DNA from: Macrothele yani
Lineage: Eukaryota > Arthropoda > Arachnida > Araneae > Macrothelidae
Assembly (NCBI GenBank): GCA_039090855.1
Contig: CM077012.1
Location: 141,952,541-142,016,540, forward strand
Direction: 5' to 3'
DNA: 64,000 bases
Both the position numbers and the translations under genes were made by a program. The notes under the pieces are model-generated. The model made no database searches and was not told where the DNA came from. It was given only the letters and a program-made list of their open reading frames with translations. This document shows, one piece after another, positions 1 through 10,978 of the stretch; the first letter of the stretch is position 1, and every line of letters begins with the position of its first letter.

Positions 1-600
1 GGATTTCACTGAAACCCTTGGTTTACAAGCACTCAGTAACTACTTTTTACAAAGTGGTGATTTTTTTAGTTTGGCCAATAATCAAATGTGCGTGGCACAG
101 TATGAAAAAACAAATTACTGATGATTTAAAATTATACGGTTCCGAAATTTGGGTGAGCGGAGATGGACAGTTTGATTTGCCAGGTTTTTGCGCCAAATAC
201 TGTACGTATTCCATTATGGATATTCGTAAGGGAAATGTAGATTTTATTGTCGTCCAAAAAGGTGTTTTTGACGGTGACTTAGAAATTAATACGTGCGATT
301 TATTACTCTCAGGCCTCTATGAAGAAATAAAGATATCAGTTTTTTTATCAGATAGACATAGAAGCATGCGTATCTTCATGAAGAAAAAATATCCCAAATT
401 GATCCTCACATGGCCAAAAGTTTGACTAAAAATCTAAAAGCTGCTGAAAAGAAAGCTCCTTTACTAGAAGCATGGCAGTCCAGTATAACCAACCATTTAT
501 GGTAGTCAGCTCAAACGTGTAATGGAGATGCTGAACTGCTGGTAGAAAAATTTCTGTCTCTGACTAACCTGCCATACAGTAATAACAGTAGAAATAACAG
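1..600 (+). pseudogene. Kolobok/THAP-type DDE transposase fragment (broken)
   Basis: A frame at 18-425 encodes GDGQFDLPGFCAKYCTYS followed by SIMDIRKG and later LSDRHRSMRIFMKKKYPK. From memory of the family this matches the catalytic core of Kolobok-like (P-element/THAP-related) transposases, where the D of GDG and the D of TDRH are conserved. The frame breaks near 400, but another frame continues through about 600 with DPHMAKSLTKNLK, an NHLW segment and NGDAELLVEKFLSLT, as expected for the downstream part of the same protein. In-frame stops follow the NHLW segment and the end. The N-terminal zinc finger is not in the window, so the element may begin to the left. It is a dead transposon relic; the family name is from recall and the clade is uncertain. 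Confidence 0.6.
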
Positions 601-637
601 TTAGATAAACTGCCTTTTTATCTAACTGTTATTTCTA
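589..637. repeat. Perfect 21-bp inverted repeat (hairpin)
   Basis: The arms 589-609 and 617-637 are exact reverse complements over 21 bases around a 7-base loop. It lies at the 3' edge of the broken transposase. It may be a short transposon-derived foldback or a small-RNA-like hairpin; nothing in the sequence decides between them. Confidence 0.85.
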
Positions 638-2296
638 GTTCATATTTTTCTTCTTGTTTTCCATATCATGTTCAACTATTGCGGTATTTTTATTTTCTAG
701 GAGCGGGGGTCATTAATGACTTTGCACTTGGGCTACGAGAAATACTCATAAAGTTGTTTCTCCCATGACAATAGGAGAAACTTAAAAACAATACATGCAC
801 TTAGTTCAATGAAAAATACCATTATATACTCGTATATAGACAGTAGCTGGCAAATCTTTAGTGACAGTGGGAGTTAATCGAAATAGTCTGTGTCATTTCC
901 AGGGCAACAAACAAAACCCGAATACTGTTGCACATTAGATTCAGGAAAACATTCTAACAACACAAAAAGTTATTACTTTTCTGATTTTTTGCCCTACAGG
1001 TATCCAGGCATTCACCCAATATACGAATTGTTTGTACGCAACGTGTCTCCATAGTTGTTACATACAAGTTCATATTTTTTTTCTCGTATTTTCCAACCCG
1101 AAGAATCATTTGATAACGACTTGCCTGTAAGGTGTGGATGTTTAAAACAACACTGTCAAATGATTCGTGGTTTATTATATATTAGGCACTACCTTTTATT
1201 TTCAGCATCTGATCACTCTCGTTTCAACACAAACACTCAGTGTCTATTGACATTCTCTCGCAGTTATAACATTGGCACCAGTCAAGATTACCTTTTCTAC
1301 CTTCGAATTTGTTTTCACATTTCTTGTTAAATATTCGTACTGTACCAGGCAGAATATCGTGGTTCAAATGAATAAGAATTTACACTAGCCATTTTACAGA
1401 TTGATGGGATCGAAAGCGCTGCACAGAACTGTAAAGAGCACCGACTGGAGCCCTACGCATGCTGAGCGTCCGGTCTCTTGTCTAGTGTGACGTCACTGCT
1501 GATTTTAAAAAACGCTGTAGCGGGAGAACTACTTACGATAAAGCATTTCTGATTGCGTCAGTTTTCATGTATCCTTCGACATTACATTTTCGCGCTGACA
1601 AAAAAAAATGCCCGAAATGAGTTTACTGTTCTTTTAAGTGTTGAGATCACTGACCTTGCGTCTGACGTCAGAAAGTTCAAATCTCTGTAAGATTGGATAG
1701 TGGCTGCAAGCGAGTGTGCACAAGTGCAAGCTTTTAGTTAAATATATGTGTAATCTTTTGATATAATAATTATACATATACTGAGAACTGTGTGTCCATA
1801 CTATTAACTAGCATTCTTTATGGAAAAAATATTTATTCATTTTTCGAAAACTTTAAAGTGATTTTTAGAAAAACAAGTCCGAACATATCCATAAAATTCA
1901 AGTGTATTATAGAGAACTTTATGGGCTGTGAGTGGTTTTAAACTGCAGCATGCGCCGTTTGCGGCTTTTTCTGATATTTGTCTTTTTTTTTCAAGCATAA
2001 AAAAATCCTACAACCAGGACCTGCTCTTTAGCGAAAACAGAACCTCGGATTAGTACCGTACCAAATCTACATAAACGGGCAATAAACCCCATGTAAACGT
2101 GAATAAGATGTTTATTAAAGCAGATTTAATGAAATGGAGCCATAAAATTTAATTTATATTAACTTAATGCGTCGATATTACACCGTCAATCGTATTAAAT
2201 ACTTAGGCTGAACAATCAGAATTTTGATGTTTTCATAAATCTTATTAAACTATTATTATTTACTATTATTACAAAATTCTGTAAAAAAATTATATA
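638..2296. other. Intergenic, no recognisable gene
   Basis: AT-rich DNA with only short chance frames. A modest CpG-containing patch lies at about 1405-1560. I recognise no transposon end, RNA gene or coding segment here. Confidence 0.5.
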
Positions 2297-3776
2297 CACT
2301 GGCGTGCAAAAATTAAGGACGAGACGGTTTTTCGAATGTAACGTCATGCAGAAGTGCTCCACATCGACTCAAATCATACCATAGAATCCTCAAGATGTAA
2401 GAATATGGGACAAGTGAGCAAAACCGTCCAAACAAGGAATCCAAAGGATACAAAAGCACTTTATTGAAAAGGTAGCTTAAAGCACAACTGGACAGAAGAC
2501 AGAAACGTCCATGTGACAGGCGGCTGCGAAAAAAAATCCAGTCTTTAGTAGGGGATATGATCACCCCTGACTGCGTTGCAGGATTTACGTCTGTCCATGC
2601 TGAGGACGAGGTTGTCAAAGAGCTGTTGAGGCATCGCGGCCCATTCCTCTTGTAGCGCCAATCGCAGCTGCGGAATTGTTGCTGGCGGCTGGTGACGTGC
2701 TGCCAAACATCTCCCGGGAAGGTCCCACGCGTGTTTGATTGGATTTAGGTCCGGGGACCTTGCGGGCCAATCCATGCGTTGAATATCTTCACTCTCCAAC
2801 AGCTCTGCGATAGCCACTGTACGATGAGGTGTAGCGTTGTCGTCCATGAAGAGGAAATCAGGACCCACAGCACCTCTAAACAGACGCACGTGAGGCAGGA
2901 GAACCTCGGTACAATAGCGGACACCAGTGACTGAACCTCCTTGGAAAACGTGGAGATCAGTACGGCTACCAAGCATGATACCGCCCCAAACGATAACTCC
3001 GCCACCTCCAAACCGGTCCCTTTCGATGATGTTGGAGGAGTGATTGTGTGTTTCCTGCTCTCTCCAGATGTGTATACGTCCAGAATCGCTCGTCAGACTA
3101 AATCGGCTCTCATCCGTAAAGAGAACTCGACCCCATTGCTGATGTGTCCAGTTCTTGTGTTCCTGGCACCACAGAAACCGCCGTCTCCGAAAATAGACCA
3201 CCTGTGCAGCCTCCTGGCCACGGTAAAACGCGATAACGGACGTCCAGTTTTCTGTTGCATGTGCCTTGCGATTTCTCCCGCTGTCTGCAGTCTGTCTCTT
3301 CTCGCCTGTAGGACAATATACCGGTCGCCGTGGTTGCTCGTGGACTGCTAAACTCTCGGACAGCTGTTCCTGTCGTCTGAAATGCTCTTCAAGCTCGTGA
3401 AACAATTCTGTGAGCGATCCCGAACTCCTCCGCCACACTAGTCACACTTCGACCTTCTTCCAACTTCCCAATGACACGGCAATCCAGATGTCATCTACTG
3501 GATTGCCTGTTGGCCATATCACACTGTGGCAGCAACTCGACGTCGTTCAAACCGATGTACACCGTGCAATAACTTTCACCGAATTGCTGAGCGTACACCG
3601 CCCGTGTGCTTTATACACTTCCGACCCCCCCCCCCAACCTAATGTTGCATATATGCGCATGCCCTACCGTACAGGACCCTAGTCTATCTCCTGAGTGGTC
3701 TTTCGGTCCGTTCTGCCTGCTCGTTCCGCTGTTATGCTAATTTCTCCTCTTCGTCCTTAATTTTTGCACACCAGTG
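2297..3776 (-). mobile_element. Tc1-like element 1, complete ends, dead
   Basis: Terminal inverted repeats of about 27 bp (ggcgtgcaaaaattaagga at the left, its complement at the right) are bounded by TA dinucleotides at 2295-2296 and 3777-3778, the Tc1/mariner target duplication. The length is about 1480 bp. The transposase lies on the minus strand and is broken. The element sits just left of another transposase fossil at 3823-4660. Confidence 0.9.
2545..3520 (-). pseudogene. Tc1-like transposase, catalytic Glu replaced by Lys
   Basis: The first part near 3520-3410 reads VIGKLEEGRSVTSVAEEFG, a helix-turn-helix typical of Tc1 transposases, but ends at a TGA where a Trp codon is expected; the start region is also out of frame. 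The main open frame (3438-2545) carries LFTDESRFSL (first Asp), FMDDNATPHRT (second Asp) and SPDLNPIKHAWD. Family members have SPDLNPIEH, so the third catalytic residue is Lys (codon AAA for GAA). The frame ends with GDHIPY as in relatives. The protein could not cut DNA even if expressed. Confidence 0.85.
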
Positions 3777-3822
3777 TATTATTATTTAAGAAAGTAATAA
3801 TAAAATCAGAATTTTTATTTAC

Positions 3823-4660
3823 AATGGTGGATGGCAAAACATGCAATGCTGTAACTGACACTTATTCGCAGGCCTGTTATATTTGTGATGCCACTAACAA
3901 ATACACTAATGATGACCAGATGGGAAAGGCTGTAGTCGACATTACCACATATGTATAACTTTGGCCTCTCCCCCTTACATGCCTGGATTAGGTTTTTTGA
4001 ATGCCTACTCCCCATTTCGAATGGGCTGGATCTGAAGAAGTGACAGATTAGAGGAAAAGAAGAAAAGGCTTTAGTGAAAAAAAAAAAAAAAGAAAAGAGC
4101 TTATACGCGAAATTTTCTAAAAGAAAATGGGATTGATTGTGGACCAGCCAACCCCTGAAGGAAGTGGAAATTCCAATGACTGCAATACACCTCGTAACTT
4201 TTTCCAGAACCTGAAACTTTCAGCAAAAATAACTGGCATTGCTCAAAATTTAATACAGAGATTTAGAACCATTCTCAAAACTCTTCTTCTGGTTTCTCAG
4301 TAAATCCTAAAATACTTGACCTTCACGCACGTGAAACAAAAAATCAGTCCTTAATGTTACGTATTGGCATTGCGCAAGAGGCTAAGAATAAGCACATAAG
4401 AAAATTGCACGAAAGCCATGAACGAAAAACTTCACGGAAAGACACAATGCAAGATGTTCTGAATCTACTGCTGATCACTTCAGATTCTTTCATCTCAAAT
4501 ATACGTAATTTACACCAGAAGAAGAAATTTACTTTACCCTTGGAAGTCCGATAGCTTGTGGAAGAACCACATTTGATTAAAGCAAGAAAGACGACGGAGA
4601 GGAGGAAAATACAGCACTGCAGAAGATGAAGAATATGACGAAGATGGTGATGAAAAAGAA
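3823..4660 (+). pseudogene. Fossil of a second DDE-type transposase (C-terminal half)
   Basis: Scattered segments in three frames line up in order with a widespread uncharacterised transposase family, as recalled. They are DGKTCNAVTDTYSQACYIC (3823-), a segment around GLSPLHAWIRFFECLL (about 3960), MGLIVDQPTPEGSGNSND (about 4129) then FFQNLKLSAKITGI, and finally EEAKNK-like text with SHERKTSRKD and ITSDSFIS at 4354-4554. The Cys-x2-Cys after an Asp-Gly-Lys and the late RKTSR...SD block are the family's landmarks. Several frameshifts and stops make it non-functional. The superfamily is unsure. Confidence 0.5.
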
Positions 4661-4821
4661 GAACGAAGAAGAGAAGTCTTCTATTGATGAGGAGGAGGAG
4701 GAAAATTATGAAAAAGAAATTTCTGCTACTGATGATACCGATTAGAATATCTGGTAATAATATAGCCATATTTGTTATGTATGCATGTATATCAAGAGAT
4801 AAGAAAGTAATGTTTTAAATA

Positions 4822-6252
4822 CACTGGCGGAAAGTGAAAAAAGAACACCAAGAAGGAGACGTCTGATACCAACGAAATTTATACAGCATAATAACGGAAT
4901 ACGGAGGATAACGTGATCAAAACATTATGGCAAAATACAGCTGCATTTGCTGGTAAACCGAAAAATAACATTTCCATGTAACATGGTTAGTACGAGGTTG
5001 AACCGCCATGAACTGCGTCACACTGTGCAATTCTGGCATGGAGTCTGTCGTACAGATGTTGGATGTAAGTTTGGGGTATTGAGTTTTAAGAATCCTCAAC
5101 CTGGACGCGTAAATCGGGAATGGTCGTGGCTGGCCGTGGAGACCGGATAAGTCGTTGTCCCATAAAATCCCACACGTGCTCAATGGGGGACAAATCCGGT
5201 GAACGTGCAGGCCATGGAAGTTGTCTCACACCCTGAAGTGCATGTTGCATTGCACGTGCCGTGTGTGGGCGTGCGTTATCTTGCTGGAAAACACCACGAT
5301 GGACCGACCTTACAAATGGCACAACAACGGGCTGAATGATGATGTTGATGTAGGAGGTGCTGTTTAACGTACCCGGTACAAACACTGGTTGTGTACGGGA
5401 GTGATAGCTGATCGCTCCCCACACCAGGAGACCAGGTGTAGGCCCTGTGTGTCGCTGGTGGATGCAAGAATGGTGGAGACGTTCCCCTGTGCGTCTGCGA
5501 ACACGCATACGGACATCGGAAGCTCCCAAGCAGAATCTGCTTTCATCTCTAAACACGACAGATCTCCATTGCGTTCTCCAGTGCAGACGTTGGCGACACC
5601 ACTGCAGCTTTTCCTGACGGTGGGCTGGAGTCAGAGGTACACATGCCAGAGTTACACGTGCACGTAGTCCTGCATCCAGTAGACGGTTGCGGATTGTTCG
5701 CACAGTCACCTCAGGTGCAACGGCAGCTCGGATTTGCATCGCAATGGATGTTCTGCTTGACAACACCGCTCTTCTTATGCGTCGATTGGTCCGCTCATCA
5801 GTCCGTTTGTGGCTCCCGGTTCCACGTCTTCTTGTGTGGGAATGTTTCTCGGACCATCTACGCCACCATCGTACCACCACCGATACTTCCCGTCCAATTC
5901 GCTCCGCAATACGACGATACGGCCACCCGGACACGCGGAGTCCGACTAGACGACCTCGCTCAAAGTCCGATAACTGCTGAAATCGTACACGTCTTCCATG
6001 TCCAGGCATTGCAGCTTCTTCGGGGTCTTCGCACGTGTCCGTACATCGACGACTGATTACATTCACTTCGCCGTACTCCTTAAATACCACCGACGATAAT
6101 TTTCATATTATGCCGTGCTGTGGCGTAAGCGCTCACCGGTTGGTCCCGAAATTAACATCACACCTACGTAAACTCGACCCCATTAACATATGTAAATTTC
6201 ATGATAGTCCGCCAATTCCTTCTTGGTGTTATTTTTTCTCTTTCCGCCAGTG
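4822..6252 (-). mobile_element. Tc1-like element 2, complete ends, nearly intact
   Basis: The left end reads cactggcggaaagtgaaaaa and the right end is its complement, with TA at 4820-4821 and 6253-6254. The length is 1431 bp. The ends extend as an inverted repeat of roughly 40 bp with mismatches, including aagaacaccaagaagga. The minus-strand transposase has only one visible lesion. Confidence 0.9.
4987..6009 (-). pseudogene. Tc1-like transposase with one premature stop
   Basis: A cut-and-paste transposase of about 340 residues. I chose the Met at 6009 (MPGHGRR) because the DNA-binding region FERGRLVGLRVSGWPYRRI follows at once; the open frame reaches back to 6090. The HTH repeats span residues 10-110. 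The DDE core shows VFRDESRFCL, FQQDNARPHTA and SPDLSPIEHVWD, so all three acidic residues are present. The frame stops at TAA 5086-5088, but the same frame continues through IPQTYIQHLYDRLHARI to GGSTSY and a stop at 4987, the usual family C-terminus. A single codon change separates it from a full-length frame, so the copy is fairly recent. Confidence 0.85.
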
Positions 6253-6317
6253 TATCCTTATCTTACGTTATATTATAATATTATATTATAAAATTATATT
6301 AAAACATATGATAGGAT

Positions 6318-6350
6318 ATTATTATTATTATTATTATTATTATATACAAT
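6318..6350. repeat. (TTA)n microsatellite
   Basis: Eight or more uninterrupted att/tta units in an AT-rich stretch. Confidence 0.9.
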
Positions 6351-6604
6351 ACTACTTTGTTTTATTCATTTCCTATGATGTATTACATTAGTTCTTAAAT
6401 TTAAAGTATGATATAAACTGCGCCGTGCATTTTTTTCAGATTGATAAAATTATTTTTTTTTTTAGCAGTGATCATAACTAACAGCCTTAATCAGAAAATC
6501 AACATGCAACTTCAATATTTTGGAGATTTTCTTTGTTTGAGCTACAAGATCTATCAGTTTCAAATTACAAATAATTTTGTCTCGCTAGATTCGCATTTGG
6601 GACC

Positions 6605-6692
6605 ATAATGCGCTGGTTCCAGGGAAGCGAGAGAGCCAGCGCTGTAGGACAACGGCATCTCCCATGCATCATCCGCGATTCGAACTCGTGCC
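6605..6692 (-). repeat. SINE-I fragment
   Basis: It matches the middle of the tRNA-derived SINE family common in this window (ggttccagggaagcgagaga, then a cgcgattcgaactcgtgcc B-box region) in minus orientation. Head and tail are missing, and the RTE copy begins right after it. Confidence 0.65.
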
Positions 6693-6695
6693 CAT

Positions 6696-8619
6696 ATATA
6701 TATATATATCATCATCATCATCATCATTGTCAACCATTATCAATCCACTGCTGGACGAAGGTCTCCCCAAGTTTCCTCCACAACGGTCTGTCTTGTGCCA
6801 GTCTCCTCCATGTCACTCCCGCATACTTTCGAATTTCATCCACCCATCTTCCATGTGGTCTTCTGGGTCTTTTCCTGTCCCTTGGAATCCAATCTAAAAT
6901 TTCGGCTGTCCATCGATGGTCTGTTCTTCTGGCAGTATGTCCAGCCCATTGCCATTTCAGGGATTTAACTCTGATCATGATGTCTTCCACTCTTGTCATT
7001 TTTCGGATCCACGTGTTCCTCTTCTTATCTCTCCTGGTTACACCAAGCATGCACCTCTCCATGCTTTTTGAGTTGTCTGCAGCCTTTGTATGTCTCTTTT
7101 AGCTAAGGTCCACGTCTCTGCACCATACGTAAGCACTGGAAGGATGCATTTGATCAAACACTTTTCTTTTAAGACATAATGGCATATTGCTCTTGAAAAT
7201 TATGCTGTTTCTTCCAAAAGCTCTCCAGGCAAGTTTTGTACGCCGATTAATTTCTTCACCAATGTGACCCTCACTTAATATCTGCTGTCCAAGATAAACG
7301 TACGTGTCTGTTATCTCCAGCTTTTCTCCATCAATCGATAAATCTTCATTTCTTGTAAAAGCATTGAACATTACTTTTGTCTTCTGAAAGTTCATTTTTA
7401 ATCCCACTTCTTTACTCTTGTCAGCAAGTTCCTGCATCATACTCTGTAGCTCTGATGGGGTAGTTGCAAAAATGACTATGTCATCAGCAAAACGAAGGTG
7501 GGTTAGATAATCTCCATTAATCTTTATGCCTTTGTTTTCCCAGTTCAGTGATTGAAAGACATTTTTCAATGTGGCATTAAAGAGCTTCGGAGATATGGTG
7601 TCACCTTGTCTCACTCCTTTTCCAATTTTTATGTGTGTTGTATTTTCAAATAGCAGAGTCTTCGCACTTGCATTTTCCTAGATGTTATTAATAATATTAA
7701 TGTATGCATCTTCAATACCGCAGGATTTCAGAGCCATTGCAACTGCTGATGGTTTCGCCGAATCAAAGGCTTTTTCATAATCGATAAAAGCCATGCACAA
7801 TGGAAGTTCATATTCCCTCGCTCTTTCAATTAGTTCTCTCAGTACGTGGATATGATCTATTGTGCTGTAGCCACTCCTGAACCCAGCTTGTTCTCTCGGT
7901 TGAGCCATGTCCAGTGTTACCTTCAAGCGGTGTGAAAGAACTTTAGTGAAGATTTTGTAAACCACTGATAGGAGGCTGATAGGTCTGTAGTTCCTGAGAT
8001 CCTCAATGTCACCTTTTTTATGTAGCAAGATCATTGTAGCGTTGTTCCAATCCTCAGGAATTTTCCCTTCATTAAGGCATCGAGTGAAAATTTGGGCGAG
8101 TACTGTTTCGATTTCTCCACTTGCTTCTTGTATGATGTCTACAGTAATTCCATCTTCTCCTGGAGCTTTCCCCCGCTTCATGTTCTTGATTGCATGTGCA
8201 CCTTGTGCTGGAAGGACTGGAAGAACTCTGGTACCTTTCATGATGCCTGGAGTACATGTATCATCCCTTTCATATAATTTGGAGTAGAAATCTTTCACTC
8301 TTGTCAAAATTTCGCCTCTATTTCTTGTTACAGAACCATCTTCTTTTCTCAGTGCCATAATCTGTTTTTTTCCCTTACTGAGATGTCCCTTTGCTATCTT
8401 TAGGCTTTGGTTGTTTTCAATTGCTTTCCTTACTAGTTCACAGTTGAATTTCCTTACGTCTTCAGTGATACTTTTTCGTACTGTCTTGCATATCTCTATA
8501 TATTCCACTTTGGAAGTCACATCTTCTTTAGTTGTCCTCATCTCTCTTCTTTTTTGCATCAACATTTTGGTTTTTCCTGATAATTTGTTCACATGCAATT
8601 TTGTTCTTAGACCCAGCTA
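6696..8619 (-). mobile_element. RTE-type non-LTR retrotransposon copy a (5' truncated)
   Basis: A minus-strand reverse transcriptase is spread over 8598-6730: GKAPGEDGITVDIIQEASG (fingers), NYRPISLLSVVYKIFTKVL, QAGFRSGYSTIDHIH, FIDYEKAFDS, then RFADDIVIFATTPS with the FADD catalytic motif, and a C-terminal tail rich in Trp and Arg ending in QQWIDNG. The 3' end is a (gat)n tract, as is usual for RTE elements. The endonuclease half is absent, so it is a 5'-truncated, dead copy. An in-frame TAG sits near 7680 and a 1-nt deletion (caaaaagcatgg for caaagaagcatgg) near 7060. Confidence 0.9.
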
Positions 8620-8762
8620 ATTGGGAGATGGGTGGATGAAATTCGAAAGTATGCAGGGGTGACATGGAGGAGACTGGCACAAGACAGACTGTTGTGGAAG
8701 AAACTTGGGGAGCCCTTTGTCCAGCAGTGGATTGATAATGGTTGACAATGATGATGATGATG
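8620..8762 (+). mobile_element. RTE copy b, 3' end only
   Basis: It holds only the last ~140 bp of the family: the Trp/Arg-rich C-terminus from GRWVDEIRKYAGVTW to the stop, then (gat)n. It abuts the 5' edge of the minus-strand copy. Confidence 0.85.
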
Positions 8763-8768
8763 ATGATG

Positions 8769-8806
<38 letters not shown>
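8763..8806. repeat. (TA)n microsatellite
   Basis: A near-pure at/ta run follows the (gat)n tail of the preceding RTE scrap; the next RTE scrap begins right after it. Confidence 0.9.
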
Positions 8807-8809
<3 letters not shown>

Positions 8810-9470
8810 CTATGCTTTTACAAGAAATGAAGATTTATCGATTGATGGAGAGAAGCTGGAGATAACAGACACGTACGTTTATCTTGGACAGCAGATATCA
8901 AGTGAGGGTCACATTGATGAAGAAATTAATCGGCGTACAAAACTTGCCTGGAGAGCTTTTGGAAGAAACAGCATAATTTTCAAGAGCAATATGCCATTAT
9001 GTTTTAAAAGAAAAGTGTTTGATCAATGCATCCTTCCAGTGCTTACGTATGGTGCAGAGACGTGGACCTTAACTAAAAGAGACATACAAAGGCTGCAGAC
9101 AACTCAAAGAAGCATGGAGAGGTGCATACTTGGTGTAACCAGGAGAGATAAGAAGAGGAACTCGTGGATCCGAAAAATGACAAGAGTGGAAGACATCATG
9201 ATCAGAGTTAAATCCCTGAAATGGCAATGGGCTGGACATACTGCCAGAAGGACAGATCATCGATGGACAGCCGAAATTTTAGATTGGATTCCAAGGGACA
9301 GGAAAAGACCCAGAAGAAGACCACATGGGAGATGGGTGGATGAAATTCGAAAGTATGCAGGGGTGACATGGAGGAGACTGGCACAAGACAGACCGTTGTG
9401 GAGGAAACTTGGGGAGACCTTCGTCCAGCAGTGGATTGATAATGGTTGACAATGATGATGATGATGATAT
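8807..9470 (+). mobile_element. RTE copy c, C-terminal RT and tail
   Basis: It starts inside the RT domain just after FADD (NEDLSIDGEKLEITDTYVYLG), runs open to QQWIDNG at 9449 and ends in (gat)n. The 235-residue open frame is fused at its start to microsatellite-encoded Met and Ile-Tyr runs and is not a gene. Unlike copies a, e and f, this copy has caaagaagcatgg intact. Confidence 0.9.
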
Positions 9471-10330
9471 ATTGAAAAATGCCTTTAAATCACTAAACTG
9501 GGAAAGGAAAGGAATAAAGATCAATGGACATTAATTTAACTCGCCTTCGTTTTGCTGATGACGTAGTCATTTTTGCAACTACCCCTTCAGAGCTGCAGAG
9601 TATGATCCAGGAACTTGCTGACAAAAGTAAAGAAGTGGGACTAAAAATGAACTTTCAGAATACAAAGGTGATGTACAATGCTTTTACAAGAAATGAAGAT
9701 TTATCGATTGACGGGTAAAACCCGGAGATAACCAATACCTACGTTTACCTTGTTCAGCAGATATTAAGTGAGGGTCACACTGATGAAGAAATAAATCTGC
9801 GTATAAAATTTGGATGGAAAGCTTTTGGAAGAAACAATACAATTTTAAGAGCAATATGCGATTATGTCTTAAAAGAAAAGTGTTTGATCAATGCATCCTT
9901 TCAGTGCTTACGTATGATGCAGAGAGGTGGACCTTAACTAGAAAAGACAGACAAAGACTGAAGACAACTCAAAGAAGCATGGAGAGGTGCATGCTTGGTG
10001 TAACCAGGAGAGATAAGAAGAGGAACTCAGGGATCAGAAAAATGACAAGAGTGGAAGACCTCATGATCAGAGTAAAATCCCTGAAATGGCAATGGGCTGT
10101 ACAATGGGCCAGCAGAACGGACCATCGATGGACAACCGAAATTGTAGACTGGATTTTAAGGGACAGGAAAAGACCCTGAAGAAGATCAAATGAGAGATGG
10201 GGGGGATAAAATTCGAAAATATGCGGGAATAACATGGAGGAGACTGGCACAAGGCAGAACGTTATGGAAGAAACTTGGCGAGACCATGCAGCAGGGGATT
10301 GATAATGGTTGGCAATGATGATGATGATGC
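9471..10330 (+). mobile_element. RTE copy d, diverged 3' half
   Basis: It begins upstream of FADD (LNWERKGIKINGH), has RFADDVVIFATTPS at 9544-9590, then stops at 9716 and 10177 and several substitutions before a (gat)n tail. It is more decayed than copy c, so it is an older insertion in the same cluster. Confidence 0.85.
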
Positions 10331-10978
10331 TAAATAACAGTGGAAAAAAACAACGAAAAAAACAACTCTTATTACCTCTCATTCACAAAAAAAGGCGCAA
10401 CAAAAACTAATAAACGTAAGAGGAGGACGTTACATGCCCGCACACTATGAGGACAAAACACGCAGGCGCTAGGTGTTGAATGTAAAGGGGAGCATTGGTG
10501 CACCTGTCCGACCGCATTGCCAAATATGCAGTGCGCAGCACACACACACACACACACATGTTGTTGTTGTTTTTTTATATATGCCGCCATAAAACATTTT
10601 AAGCAGAAATCCCCATTTTCTTTTCAATATTCTTACATACCGTTAATTCGTTAAGTAATATCTAATATCTTATGTCAGAATTCAACATCGCCAAGTTCCT
10701 TCAAAAATATTTCTGATATCATAAAACAAAATTATTCGTAAAATAACAAATGGGTTATAAATATTATCCGCGTTAGCATTCTTTGTAATATGATGTGTAT
10801 TGTATTATAATGTACCGTACAGTTGGAGCTTACTGAGAATTAAGTACGAACGAAGCAAAGGCTCAAACAGGCTGTCAACGCCTTGCAGAAATAAACCGCA
10901 TCGCATGACTAATGTTTAACATGTGAATAACCAAATGTTACATAATCTCTGGATCATTCACACTCAACGGAAGATATA
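10331..10978. other. Intergenic with a (CA)n microsatellite
   Basis: A (ca)n tract of about 20 bp lies at 10538-10558. The rest is AT-rich with nothing I can identify. Confidence 0.5.

Noticed and set aside
4344..4769. 141-codon minus-strand frame rich in Leu/Phe
   Set aside because: It is the antisense of the plus-strand transposase fossil and a purine-rich tract.
8742..9449. 235-codon open frame
   Set aside because: It fuses microsatellite-encoded residues to the 3' end of an RTE copy.
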